A stretch of DNA of 64,000 nucleotides from Kordiimonas sp. SCSIO 12610 (GCF_024398015.1 NZ_CP073747.1:2118501-2182500), one strand, 5' to 3'; counted from the first letter of the stretch, positions 53,085-61,464 are shown. Notes: generated by a model from the sequence alone, not told the origin. Made by a program: numbers and translations.

Positions 53085-53787
53085 CGTTCGCTCCCTGTGG
53101 TGGGGTCGAATTCGGCCTTAGCTTCAAAGTGTTTCTGTAGGCTTTGGCTTCGCGGAAAACAGCAATGATCTGATCATCGTCAATGGCTGTAAAACCAGTC
53201 GAAAATTGTCCTGCTCTAATTCCTTGGGTGCGCAAATAACGGGCAAGTGCCCCTGCCCGCCTAACTGCAATTTCCTGCGACCGTGTTAAGTCCTTTGAAG
53301 CGAGCGTGCTACCGGTTCCAAACATGAAAGCAACATCCAATGACCCGCCCGCATTCACATTGTTAAGGTCATTAACAATTTCTTGCAGGAAACCCTGCCT
53401 TGCGGAACCAAGTTCCAGTGCCCCGCGCTCAAACAGATAACGAACCGGGAATTGAATCTGTAAAGCGCGCCCACCCTCATTTGAGAAACGACCTTGGATT
53501 TCAAACTCGGCGTAAAATCGTCCCTGAATTTTTGTCAGCAAGTCATCAAGCGGCGCGCTTACAATCTCATCAGATTGTAAATCAACATCACTCGCCGGGG
53601 ACGGGTTCTGGTTTGAAAATGTATTATTCACACTCTCAAGTGCGGCGGATGATTTCGCCGTCGCCTGATTTGAAATAGAATTCAATATAATAAAAAAAGC
53701 CAAAAGAATGAGATACAAAGACACAAAAAGGCTCATGGTGGTATCACCACCCATGAGCCTTTTACCATATGACTGTTCTTCGTACAT
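53077..53787 (-). CDS. MotB-like single-span OmpA-domain protein (no Asp in helix)
   Basis: This 236-residue protein has one membrane helix near the N-terminus, TMSLFVSLYLILLAFFIILN, preceded by GGD. Aligned with the next gene, the ion-binding aspartate position is a serine. The C-terminal part resembles an OmpA-like domain (SLDVAFMFGTGSTLASKDL, AVRRAGALARYLRTQGIRAG), with a weaker match than true MotB. It probably is an accessory partner of the stator. The first 30 codons encode an unusual hairpin (see 53726-53763). A short hairpin separates it from cheZ. Confidence 0.7.
   Translation of the reverse strand: MYEEQSYGKRLMGGDTTMSLFVSLYLILLAFFIILNSISNQATAKSSAALESVNNTFSNQNPSPASDVDLQSDEIVSAPLDDLLTKIQGRFYAEFEIQGRFSNEGGRALQIQFPVRYLFERGALELGSARQGFLQEIVNDLNNVNAGGSLDVAFMFGTGSTLASKDLTRSQEIAVRRAGALARYLRTQGIRAGQFSTGFTAIDDDQIIAVFREAKAYRNTLKLRPNSTPPQGANDG
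53726..53763 (-). repeat. Terminator-like inverted repeat inside the start of the MotB-like gene
   Basis: On the minus strand AAAAGGCTCATGG, one bulged G, and TGGT pair with ACCACCATGAGCCTTTT around a GAT loop, and the stem is followed by TTTTTGTG. The stem is about 17 bp and lies at codons 9 to 21 of the gene at 53077-53787. Confidence 0.8.
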
Positions 53788-53808
53788 GCCTTCTATCAGC
53801 CTTAAACC

Positions 53809-53827
53809 AATCCCGGCACCCGGGATT
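53809..53827. repeat. Short hairpin between cheZ and the MotB-like gene
   Basis: AATCCCGG and CCGGGATT form an 8-bp stem around a 3-nt loop. There is no T run, so termination is unlikely. It may separate translation of cheZ and the next gene or stabilise RNA ends. Confidence 0.5.
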
Positions 53828-53842
53828 AGCCATTAGTTCCCA

Positions 53843-54490
53843 TTAAAAATCAAAACTAGCCAGAATTGCGTCAATTTCATCCTGACTGTTTCCTTCACCT
53901 TCAAGCTGAGGACCATTTAGAAGATCATCATCCTCTATGGCAACGCCTTCATCGTCCGTTTCAACTTCTTCAACCGGTTCAATATATTCATCACCAATTG
54001 CATCTGCGAGAGCATCCAAGCGTTCTTCCAAATGCGCGAGAACTTTATTTACCTTTGTAATACGTTGTCCAGTAAGGTCCTGAAAACTTGACGCTTCAAA
54101 AAGTTCGGTAGAAACCTCTTCAAGGCGCTTTGCAGAGGCTTCATCAACATTTTCAGCAACCTCAGAGATTGCTTCCGCTGCATCCATAATTGTACTGGCT
54201 GCTGACTCTGTCGCATCAACAATTGCATCCAGTTGCTCATTCGCATCTGGAATATCACGATTAGAAATTGATTTGGCATTAATACTTGATAGCTCGCGTT
54301 TCGCTGCACCAACAAAGCGAACCAATTCATGCAGTTCATGTGCTAATTCACGAACATCTTCATTATTGGAACCGTTGATCATACTTCCAACAACATTGCC
54401 GATATCCTCAATTGCAACGTTTTCACCGTGATTTTCCTTAAGTGCGTCAACACGGTCCTGGAGGCTAACAGGGGTTGCCTGCTTATTCAT
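53843..54490 (-). CDS. cheZ: CheY-P phosphatase CheZ
   Basis: This helical protein of about 215 residues has the CheZ hallmark SSFQDLTGQRITKVNKVLAHL (about residues 133-152), where Gln and Asp help hydrolyse CheY-P. The C-terminal peptide SQDEIDAILASFDF binds CheY. The middle is a long coiled coil. I choose the ATG at 54490, because AGGAG lies 8 nt upstream; the ATG at 54496 is only 2 nt away from it. The operon position between motE and the MotB-like genes is as in other alphaproteobacteria. It switches off the CheY signal at the flagellar motor. Confidence 0.9.
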   Translation of the reverse strand: MNKQATPVSLQDRVDALKENHGENVAIEDIGNVVGSMINGSNNEDVRELAHELHELVRFVGAAKRELSSINAKSISNRDIPDANEQLDAIVDATESAASTIMDAAEAISEVAENVDEASAKRLEEVSTELFEASSFQDLTGQRITKVNKVLAHLEERLDALADAIGDEYIEPVEEVETDDEGVAIEDDDLLNGPQLEGEGNSQDEIDAILASFDF

Positions 54491-54517
54491 TCCCATTACT
54501 CCTGTAGCTCAATTGCA

Positions 54518-54559
54518 GCATATTATGCATACTGGCCTGAGCATATTATTTATACTGAC
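54518..54559. repeat. Imperfect direct repeat upstream of cheZ
   Basis: GCATATTATGCATACTGGC (54518-54536) and GCATATTATTTATACTGAC (54541-54559) match at 16 of 19 positions with a 23-bp step, close to two helical turns. It lies 28 bp upstream of the cheZ start and could be an operator or tandem promoter element. Confidence 0.45.
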
Positions 54560-54633
54560 GATTAATATCACCGGAAAAAGTTAATTTCTTACCAATAAAC
54601 AAAGATTTAGATCGTATTTTTGTGGATACAATA

Positions 54634-55317
54634 TTATCGGCCACTAACTTCTAAATCTTCGATACTTGGAGGCTGGGCGAACTCAGCTAAACTGGTCGTT
54701 AAATCACGCGCCTTAGAGGGGTCCATAGCAGCCAGGATCAACGCAAATTTCGCTTCTTTCATACGTGTTGCAATATCAAGCTGAACCGCATCAGGAAGGT
54801 TTTCAAAAATCGGCGCCGCAGCCTTTGGCTTCATGGTTTCATAGATTTTAACAACTTTCGCAAATTCTTTTTCTTCACGCTCATTAAAGATACGAAGCGA
54901 AGATTTGATGCTCGCTTCCAATTGCTCCAGTTGGGCAATCTTATCATCAATCCGTTTTTCGTTGGCTTCAAGTAACCGTTCCTGAAGATCAAGTTGGGTT
55001 GCACGCTCATCGAGTTGAAGGCGGCGTGCCCTTAACTGGGAATTCAAATCTATTTCCGTGCGGCTAGGTAAACCAAGTGACGCTGGATCAAGCGTTGGTG
55101 TTGAGGGAACACTCGCTTCTCCTTCTGACTGGTCCTGGACATCCTCTTGTGCGCCGTCATTTTCCTCACCTTCGGTTTCCTGTTCCGCGGCGACCACCGG
55201 CGTATTTAAAAGCTCAATCCCCGTATAAACATCAAAAACACGAACACTCAGCGCTAAAAAAGCAACTGCGATCAACAAAGGAAATAATCTTACCCGACTT
55301 ATCAGTGCATTCATCAT
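54634..55317 (-). CDS. motE: MotE-family protein
   Basis: This 227-residue protein has an N-terminal membrane anchor (LFPLLIAVAFLALSVRVFDV), an acidic Glu/Gln/Asp-rich linker (about 45-72), a coiled coil (about 90-140) and a C-terminal MgtE_N/FliG-like helical domain (KIYETMKPKAAAPIFENL, TRMKEAKFALILAAMDP). The arrangement is typical of alphaproteobacterial MotE, which chaperones MotC in Sinorhizobium. Here it sits between DUF6468 and cheZ, in the same order as in related flagellar clusters. The protein is probably exported to the periplasm but tethered. Confidence 0.87.
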   Translation of the reverse strand: MMNALISRVRLFPLLIAVAFLALSVRVFDVYTGIELLNTPVVAAEQETEGEENDGAQEDVQDQSEGEASVPSTPTLDPASLGLPSRTEIDLNSQLRARRLQLDERATQLDLQERLLEANEKRIDDKIAQLEQLEASIKSSLRIFNEREEKEFAKVVKIYETMKPKAAAPIFENLPDAVQLDIATRMKEAKFALILAAMDPSKARDLTTSLAEFAQPPSIEDLEVSGR

Positions 55318-55349
55318 TCTATTCTATCCTTCAAGAAAACAGTTATTTC

Positions 55350-55754
55350 TCAGCGGGCTTCTTTCAAAGCTGCAAGAATTTCTTTTTGCTGTTTTCCTGC
55401 TTTATCTGCTGGTTCAGATTTCTCATTGCCGTAATTTGCAATATTGCGGTCAATTCGGTCCGCAAGGTTATTCCCGGCCTCAGTAATCAGTGTTAGTTCG
55501 TCAACTAACTTGTTCGCCTGTGCGATTTGAACACCCATTCTTTCTTCCACATCCTTTGAAGAAGAAGAAATATCTTTGACACTCTTTTGGGCCTGAAGAA
55601 CAGAAATATTTAAGCTGTCCATCAACTCTCGCATTTCCACTTGCCCGTCCTTAATTGTCTGCAATCGTTTGTAAACAATCATACAAACTACAATCACCGC
55701 AATTAAGAGTGTTGCTAATATCCCATCAACGACAAGTTCCATAACAGGTGTCAT
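55350..55754 (-). CDS. DUF6468 flagellar-cluster protein
   Basis: This 134-residue protein has one N-terminal membrane helix (VVDGILATLLIAVIVVCMIVY) and a Glu/Lys/Gln-rich coiled-coil tail with a LVDELTLITEAGNNLADRID segment. It matches the small uncharacterised family found between fliM and motE in alphaproteobacteria. It lies 12 bp after fliM and about 30 bp before motE. Its function is not known; location suggests an accessory of the motor or switch. Confidence 0.82.
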   Translation of the reverse strand: MTPVMELVVDGILATLLIAVIVVCMIVYKRLQTIKDGQVEMRELMDSLNISVLQAQKSVKDISSSSKDVEERMGVQIAQANKLVDELTLITEAGNNLADRIDRNIANYGNEKSEPADKAGKQQKEILAALKEAR

Positions 55755-55766
55755 ACTTTAACCTAT

Positions 55767-56903
55767 TTACTCTTCGCTTACTGCGTTGCCCTGCAAGCGT
55801 TCCGCAGTTCTGCGAACCTGAACAGCAACATTTTGCCCAGCGCGGCCAATCGCACCACTAATCATCGGAACATCACCGCATTTAATAACGACCTCGTCCT
55901 TCGGGGTCTTATTAAACATAACAGTTTGCCCGACCTCTAAATTCATCACGTCATTAAGTGACATAGTGACTTCATCCATCACAACATCAAGTTCGACATC
56001 AGCACTCCAGAGTTCAGTCGCAAGGTGTGTTTCCCAAATCGAATCTCGGCCAAATTTTTCACCCATGAACCGCTGAAGCAGAAGCTCACGTACGGGTTCT
56101 AATGTAGCATATGGGAACAAAACTTCAACACGACCACCGCGGTCTTCCATATCAACGCGCAATTTGATCAAAACTGCTGCGTTCGGAGGCCTTGCAATGG
56201 TTGCAAACCGGGGGTTGGTTTCAAGTCGGTCAAAGGTGAAGTTCACAGGGCTTAATGGCTCAAACGCACCGCACATGTCCTTCAATATGACCGAGATCAT
56301 CCGTTCCACAAGGGTCTGCTCAATTGTTGTGTACGGGCGACCTTCAATACGCATTGCCGCAGTACCACGCCGACCACCAAGCAGCACATCAACAATAGAA
56401 TAAATAAGACTGGAATCGATTGTCATCAATCCATAGTTATCCCATTCCTCTGCACGGAAAACGGCAAGCATCGCAGGCAGCGGGATCGAATTCAGATAAT
56501 CACCGAAACGAACCGAGGTAATATTGTCAAGCGAGACTTCAATATTATCAGATGTGAAGTTCCGAAGCGATGTTGACATCATTCGAACCATGCGGTCGAA
56601 AACGATATCAAGCATGGGCAAGCGTTCATAGGATACGAGCGCACTATTGATCAAAGCTTGGATGCCGGTTGTTTCACCGCCATCACCGTCGCCGTCAAAC
56701 CCTAAAAGGCTATCAATCTCATCCTGATCGAGAACGCGGCCGGGAACGCCGCCGTCATCTTCATCATCTTCATCATCCGCCATGGCTTCCCATTCAGCAG
56801 CCATCGCATCCTGGTCTTCACCGCCATCTTCACCCTCTTCGGCCATTGCTTCCCACTCGGCAAGCATTGCCTCTTCATCAACGGGTTCGTCATCATCAGC
56901 CAT
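55767..56903 (-). CDS. fliM: Flagellar motor switch protein FliM
   Basis: This protein of about 378 residues is the C-ring component that binds CheY-P and sets rotation. The N-terminal CheY-binding peptide is DQDEIDSLLGF (about residues 58-68). The middle domain contains RLPMLDIVFDRMVRMMSTSL and the C-terminal SpoA-like domain LNDVMNLEVGQTVMF and VIKCGDVPMISGAIGRAG. Before the CheY-binding peptide lies an unusual acidic stretch with two copies of AEWEAMA. I choose the ATG at 56903 rather than the TTG at 56915. It forms an operon with fliL upstream and DUF6468 downstream. Confidence 0.95.
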   Translation of the reverse strand: MADDDEPVDEEAMLAEWEAMAEEGEDGGEDQDAMAAEWEAMADDEDDEDDGGVPGRVLDQDEIDSLLGFDGDGDGGETTGIQALINSALVSYERLPMLDIVFDRMVRMMSTSLRNFTSDNIEVSLDNITSVRFGDYLNSIPLPAMLAVFRAEEWDNYGLMTIDSSLIYSIVDVLLGGRRGTAAMRIEGRPYTTIEQTLVERMISVILKDMCGAFEPLSPVNFTFDRLETNPRFATIARPPNAAVLIKLRVDMEDRGGRVEVLFPYATLEPVRELLLQRFMGEKFGRDSIWETHLATELWSADVELDVVMDEVTMSLNDVMNLEVGQTVMFNKTPKDEVVIKCGDVPMISGAIGRAGQNVAVQVRRTAERLQGNAVSEE

Positions 56904-57046
56904 GATTGTATCCAAATAAAGCTGTTAATAGGTGATCAAGCATAAAATACCATATGAATAAATACGCTGATCATTTCCAGCGAACTAATAAGCAAAATTC
57001 AAACCAACTTACACTTTGTGTTACAGAGGTTTGAAAACATACCCCA

Positions 57047-57613
57047 TCATGATCCTTGAATTATAAATTCCTGAAACAGGACATCCTTCACTCGGGACGG
57101 AGCGACAGACTGGTTTATCCGCGACAGTAATTCTTCCTTCACATGCAAAACACCACGCGCACCATCAATATCCTCAGGGCGAAGTTCCCGCATATAGACA
57201 TTGAATTCATCCATAATTCTCGGCAATTTTGCCTCAACATCGGCCCGAAAACTTTCACGGTCAATCTCAAGGGTAATCTGTGCGCGCAGGAAGCTACTGC
57301 CCTGTCCACCAGTATTTAAATTATAAAGTTGGGGATCAAGTTCGATGAAAAGCGTCTTTAATTCTTCAGGAGTTTTTTCAGCTTCGGCCTCGGCATTTGC
57401 ATTTTCGTCAGCCACACTCTGGGATAACTCATCAAGCTCATCAACTTTGGGCTTTTCTTCTTCACCGCCAAGTAAAAACACAAGAGCGACAATGATTATT
57501 ATAAGAACAAGAGCACCTGCCCCAGCGAATATCACCAGCTTTTTGCCGCTTAATTTCTTCTTCTCGAGACCTTCTGTTAAATCATCGGTCGCATTTGCTT
57601 CTTCATCTGCCAT
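57047..57613 (-). CDS. fliL: Flagellar basal-body-associated protein FliL
   Basis: This 188-residue protein has one membrane helix (LVIFAGAGALVLIIIIVALV, about residues 25-44), an acidic linker (about 50-85), and a periplasmic FliL domain (LFIELDPQLYNLNTGGQGS, LPRIMDEFNVYMRELRPEDI, INQSVAPSRVKDVLFQEFII). It supports stator function under load. It is the first gene of the minus-strand flagellar run and diverges from flgF. Lys and Glu runs at the N-terminus are typical. Confidence 0.93.
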   Translation of the reverse strand: MADEEANATDDLTEGLEKKKLSGKKLVIFAGAGALVLIIIIVALVFLLGGEEEKPKVDELDELSQSVADENANAEAEAEKTPEELKTLFIELDPQLYNLNTGGQGSSFLRAQITLEIDRESFRADVEAKLPRIMDEFNVYMRELRPEDIDGARGVLHVKEELLSRINQSVAPSRVKDVLFQEFIIQGS

Positions 57614-57978
57614 TTAATAAAGCCGCCATTTCATTGCCTGTATATAATATATCGGCGTTATGCCTGAATTTTATATCAATATTTTTCACATCTTATCTTT
57701 ATTTATATATAGTTAACAAGGTGTAAAAATCATTAAATATCAGTGGCATAATCGTAAAACAATTTTCTGGCGGAAAAAGCTGCCAACATCACACCTAAAT
57801 ATACCCAAATTGTATCGGCAAAAATGGTCGCCCTCCACTAAGCATTACGTGCAAAGACGATAAATTATTGTAATATATACAGAAAATATTTGGCACACTT
57901 TCTGCTTACACAAATACAACAAAAATAATAACTGCGTTAAAAGCAAAAAAATAAAATGCTATTTGCAGGAGAAGTAAT
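57614..57978. other. Divergent flagellar promoter region, fliL and flgF
   Basis: This 365-bp AT-rich region holds the sigma-54 site described separately (57891-57906). On the fliL side I found no equally good -24/-12 site; a TTGGCA at about 57781-57786 read on the minus strand has wrong spacing. No small ORF or RNA is supported. Confidence 0.5.
57891..57906 (+). promoter_or_regulatory. Sigma-54 promoter of flgF operon
   Basis: TGGCACACTTTCTGCT matches the -24/-12 consensus TGGCAC-N5-TTGCW with GG and GC at the correct 10-bp gap and one mismatch in the TTGC part. It ends 72 bp before the flgF start. Confidence 0.72.
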
Positions 57979-58725
57979 ATGGACACCGCATTATATGTGG
58001 GGTTAGCCCAAAGAACTGCGCTCAGAAGGCGCATGGATGTTGTTGCACATAATGTTGCAAACATGTCGACAACAGCCTTTAACAAAGAAAGAGTGGTTTT
58101 CCGCCAGCATTTGGTGGATGCACCCAACGCTGCTGCCACAAGAGGCGGCAAGATTTCCTATGTTTTGGATCATGGTATTGTCCGGAACCTAGAGGTAGGC
58201 ACACCTGTAACAACCAACAATCCGCTGGATATTTTCATTTCCAAGGGCGGATACCTTGCAGTTGAAGGTCAGAACGGCGATACGTTGTACACACGTAATG
58301 GCCGTATGCGTGTTGATACCGACAATTTCATTACACTATTAAGCGGCGAACGGGTGCTTGATACTGATGGCAATCCTATTCAATTAGAAAACGGTGATAC
58401 TCGAGTTGACATCTCAGAAGATGGTACAATTTCGAACGAGTTAGGTACCGTTGCACAGCTTAATATTTCAACGTTTGCAAGCGAGCAATCATTGCAGCGA
58501 GTTGGCACATCACTTTATGAAACTGATCAAGATCCACTTGATCCAGTAAATGCCCCGCGTGTTGAAATTACCCAAAAAGCGTATGAAAGCTCCAACGTGA
58601 ATGCGATAGAATCAACTGTCGAGATGATTGATGTTCTCCGCACTTACCAACAAGCAGAGCAGCGCGCAAAAGATATAGCGGACCTCCGTGAAGACGCACT
58701 TCGTCGTCTCTCCAGAGTTCAATAG
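57979..58725 (+). CDS. flgF: Flagellar basal-body rod protein FlgF
   Basis: This 248-residue rod protein of the flagellar proximal rod has the N-terminal rod motif RRRMDVVAHNVANMSTTAFN (about residues 14-33) and the C-terminal rod motif QKAYESSNVNAIESTVEMID (about 206-225). The centre contains YTRNGRMRVD, as in FlgF/FlgG. It lies first in the flgF-flgG-flgA-flgH operon behind a sigma-54 site, and AGGAGAAG precedes its ATG. Rod proteins are exported by the flagellar type III system. Confidence 0.95.
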   Translation: MDTALYVGLAQRTALRRRMDVVAHNVANMSTTAFNKERVVFRQHLVDAPNAAATRGGKISYVLDHGIVRNLEVGTPVTTNNPLDIFISKGGYLAVEGQNGDTLYTRNGRMRVDTDNFITLLSGERVLDTDGNPIQLENGDTRVDISEDGTISNELGTVAQLNISTFASEQSLQRVGTSLYETDQDPLDPVNAPRVEITQKAYESSNVNAIESTVEMIDVLRTYQQAEQRAKDIADLREDALRRLSRVQ

Positions 58726-58759
58726 ATAGTCCGGTCAGAGTTCAAGAAAGGATAGTTCC

Positions 58760-59545
58760 ATGAGAGCACTTAGTTCCGCAGCAACAGGTATGCTGGCACA
58801 GCAGCTTAATGTTGATACAATCTCAAACAATATTGCCAACCTCAACACAACTGGCTTCAAGCGCCAACGTGCTGAATTTCAGGATCTGCTCTATGAAAAC
58901 ATTGAGCGCGCAGGCTCTAACTCATCGGACGCTGGTACAACATTGCCTAGCGGTATTCAGGTTGGTGTCGGTGTTCGTGCGGCAGGCATATATCGTATTG
59001 ATGAGCAAGGTAGCTTAGAGAACACAGGTAATACATTCGACATAGCGATTAACGGAAACGGGTTTTTCCGTATCCAGTTACCTGACGGTCAGGATGCCTA
59101 TACACGCGCAGGATCATTTCAGATTGACCAAAACGGACAGTTAGTGACACCGCAGGGTTTTATCGTCCAGCCACAGATTACGATCCCACAGGAAGCACGC
59201 GACATCTCAGTTAATGAGCAAGGCGAGGTTTCTTTCAGCCTGGCTGGGCAGGTTCAGCCTTCGGTCGCTGGTCAGCTTGACCTTGCAATCTTCCCGAACA
59301 GTGTTGGTCTGGAAGCGATCGGTGGAAACTTGCTGCTTGAAACTCAGGCATCAGGTGCTGCAAACATTGCAACACCAGGAACACAGGGTTTTGGAACCGT
59401 TCTACAAGGATTTCTGGAGCGCTCAAACGTGAATGCAGTTAGTGAGATTACAGCCCTTATATCTGCACAGCGCGCATACGAGCTGAACTCACAAGTCATT
59501 CAGACCGCTGACGAAATGCTCAGCACAGCCGGCCAGCTTCGTTAA
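58760..59545 (+). CDS. flgG: Flagellar distal rod protein FlgG
   Basis: This 261-residue protein of the distal rod has the N-terminal motif MRALSSAATGMLAQQLNVDT and SNNIANLNTTGFKRQRAEF, and the C-terminal RSNVNAVSEITALISAQRAY and ELNSQVIQTADEMLSTAGQL. These are the FlgG hallmarks. AAGGA lies 8 nt upstream of the ATG. It follows flgF by 34 bp in the same operon. Confidence 0.97.
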   Translation: MRALSSAATGMLAQQLNVDTISNNIANLNTTGFKRQRAEFQDLLYENIERAGSNSSDAGTTLPSGIQVGVGVRAAGIYRIDEQGSLENTGNTFDIAINGNGFFRIQLPDGQDAYTRAGSFQIDQNGQLVTPQGFIVQPQITIPQEARDISVNEQGEVSFSLAGQVQPSVAGQLDLAIFPNSVGLEAIGGNLLLETQASGAANIATPGTQGFGTVLQGFLERSNVNAVSEITALISAQRAYELNSQVIQTADEMLSTAGQLR

Positions 59546-59581
59546 TTTTAACATTTAACCTGAAAACAAAGTGATAAGATC

Positions 59582-60556
59582 ATGAAAACCTTAGGGAATA
59601 AGATAAATAAGATCGTCAAAGCGGGACTCGTAGCATCCATTTTTGGACTATCACCTTCCGTGTTAGCAAACGATCTAATCTCGAACCTGAGCGTAACCGA
59701 CGACATGGTAAGATTAAGTGATCTTTTCACGGACACAGGAGCGAAAGGCGAAGAAATTGTTCTAAAAGCTCCTGCCCCCGGTAAAAGCATGCAAATATCC
59801 AGTTATCAACTGGAGAAAATTGCCACCAAATATAGCCTCGACTGGGAAAAACCTGAGTATCTCAAGCGCGTAAAATTAACCAGAGAAGGAACCGCGGTAA
59901 AAATCGGTGACATTCAACAGATTATAAAAGATCAATTGGACGCAGAAGGTATATCGGATGATGTTGCGGTTAAGATTTTTGGTCACAGAAAAGGTGTTTA
60001 CCTGCCTGTAACAGCGGACATTTATGATATTGAAATCACCGAAATGGAAGTTTCAGACCGGCAGGACCGTTTTTCGGCAACCCTAAACCTTCCCATTGGT
60101 AATGACGAGAGTAAAACACTCCGCATTACAGGTTCAATCGACCAAATTGAAGCGATCCCCGTGTTCGCCAGAACCATCAAGCCCGGTGAAGTTATCAGCG
60201 AAGACGATATCACATGGCAGGACGTTTCCATTAAGCGGATCAGTAACCGCACAATCAGCAGTGCAAACGCCCTTATTGGTCAAACGGTGAAACGCCCCAT
60301 TAAGGCCGGAAAGATATTGGTTGCATCAGATGTTCAAACCCCTGTGGCCATTGCCAAAGGCGAGCAGCTTACGCTGATTTACAAAGTCGGGTCTATGCAA
60401 CTGACGGCTGGAGCACGCGCCCTTGAAAACGGCGGCGTGGGCGACATCATTAATGTGATGAACCTGCAATCCCGGCAATCAGTGGAGGCCAAGATTACCT
60501 CACCTGGCCTTGCGACTGTATCAACACACAATGTTTTAACCCTCGCGTCCCGCTAG
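59582..60556 (+). CDS. flgA: Flagellar basal-body P-ring formation protein FlgA
   Basis: This 324-residue protein has a signal peptide (GLVASIFGLSPSVLA) and is exported to the periplasm, where it chaperones FlgI for P-ring assembly. The C-terminal SAF-like domain is seen in TIKPGEVISEDDITWQDVSI, NALIGQTVKRPIKAGKILVA and GEQLTLIYKVGSMQLTAGAR, and ends with NLQSRQSVEAKI. It is longer at the N-terminus than E. coli FlgA but similar to alphaproteobacterial forms. It lies between flgG and flgH. Confidence 0.9.
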   Translation: MKTLGNKINKIVKAGLVASIFGLSPSVLANDLISNLSVTDDMVRLSDLFTDTGAKGEEIVLKAPAPGKSMQISSYQLEKIATKYSLDWEKPEYLKRVKLTREGTAVKIGDIQQIIKDQLDAEGISDDVAVKIFGHRKGVYLPVTADIYDIEITEMEVSDRQDRFSATLNLPIGNDESKTLRITGSIDQIEAIPVFARTIKPGEVISEDDITWQDVSIKRISNRTISSANALIGQTVKRPIKAGKILVASDVQTPVAIAKGEQLTLIYKVGSMQLTAGARALENGGVGDIINVMNLQSRQSVEAKITSPGLATVSTHNVLTLASR

Positions 60557-60604
60557 ACAGGAATTTAAGGCACCGGACTTAATGGTGCTAACGGAGAAGA
60601 AACT

Positions 60605-61402
60605 ATGAAACGATCTTATGAAAAGCAATTGAAGCTATTGAGCTCTGTCGCGCTGGTTTCACTTCTAAGCGCATGTGGTAGCCTGGATCGAATAAAGGAT
60701 ATTGGGAAAGAACCTGATTTGACGCCAATTACCGAGGTAAAGGCGCCAGTGCGTCAACGCTCAATCAGCGTTCCTCTACCACAAAACGCTCCCCAGAAAC
60801 ACGAAGCCAATTCCCTATGGCGAACTGGCGCAAGGGCCTTTTTTAAAGACCAGCGTGCGTCAAACGTTGGGGACTTGCTGACAGTACAAATTGACATCCA
60901 GGATCAGGCACAAATTGGTAACACGACTGCAAAAAGTCGAACGACTGCGGAAGATTCTGGTATCGAGAACTTTCTTGGTATTCCTCAAGGGATTGATAAT
61001 TTGATTGGTAGCGGTGCTGCAGCGGGTTCAACACGCGCCGCAATTGCCCAAGGATTTGATCCTGCTAACCTTGTAGGTATCGATTCAACCAATAGCTATA
61101 ATGGTACAGGAACCGTTAACCGCAGTGAAACCATCAGCTTAACAGCAGCCGTGATGGTTACAGAAGTTTTACCGAATGGCAATTTAGTCATTCAAGGCCG
61201 TCAAGAAGTGCGCGTGAATTTTGAAAAACGTGAGCTACTGATTGCCGGCATAATTCGCCCAGCCGATATATCCAGTTCCAATGTGATCCAACATACTCAG
61301 ATCGCAGAGGCACGGATTTCGTACGGCGGCAAAGGGCAACTCACCGACGTACAGCAACCACGTTATGGAACACAGCTGTATGATATTATTTTCCCATTTT
61401 AA
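60605..61402 (+). CDS. flgH: Flagellar L-ring protein FlgH
   Basis: This 265-residue outer-membrane lipoprotein has a signal peptide and lipobox (LLSACGSL, Cys about residue 23). Diagnostic segments are NSLWRTGARAFFKDQRASNV, the glycine/Ser-rich middle with GTGTVNRSETISLTAAVMVT, and NGNLVIQGRQEVRVNFEKR. It forms the L-ring bushing in the outer membrane. GGAGAAG precedes its ATG. It is the last gene of the operon, followed by a strong terminator. Confidence 0.96.
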   Translation: MKRSYEKQLKLLSSVALVSLLSACGSLDRIKDIGKEPDLTPITEVKAPVRQRSISVPLPQNAPQKHEANSLWRTGARAFFKDQRASNVGDLLTVQIDIQDQAQIGNTTAKSRTTAEDSGIENFLGIPQGIDNLIGSGAAAGSTRAAIAQGFDPANLVGIDSTNSYNGTGTVNRSETISLTAAVMVTEVLPNGNLVIQGRQEVRVNFEKRELLIAGIIRPADISSSNVIQHTQIAEARISYGGKGQLTDVQQPRYGTQLYDIIFPF

Positions 61403-61464
61403 TCAAGGAGGTGGAGTATAAGTATCTAACTTTTTATACTTCTCAAAAAATAGCAAACTTTATC

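Noticed and set aside
57770-57790. Sigma-54 site on the minus strand for fliL
   Set aside because: The GG and GC dinucleotides are one base too far apart, so it does not meet the strict spacing.
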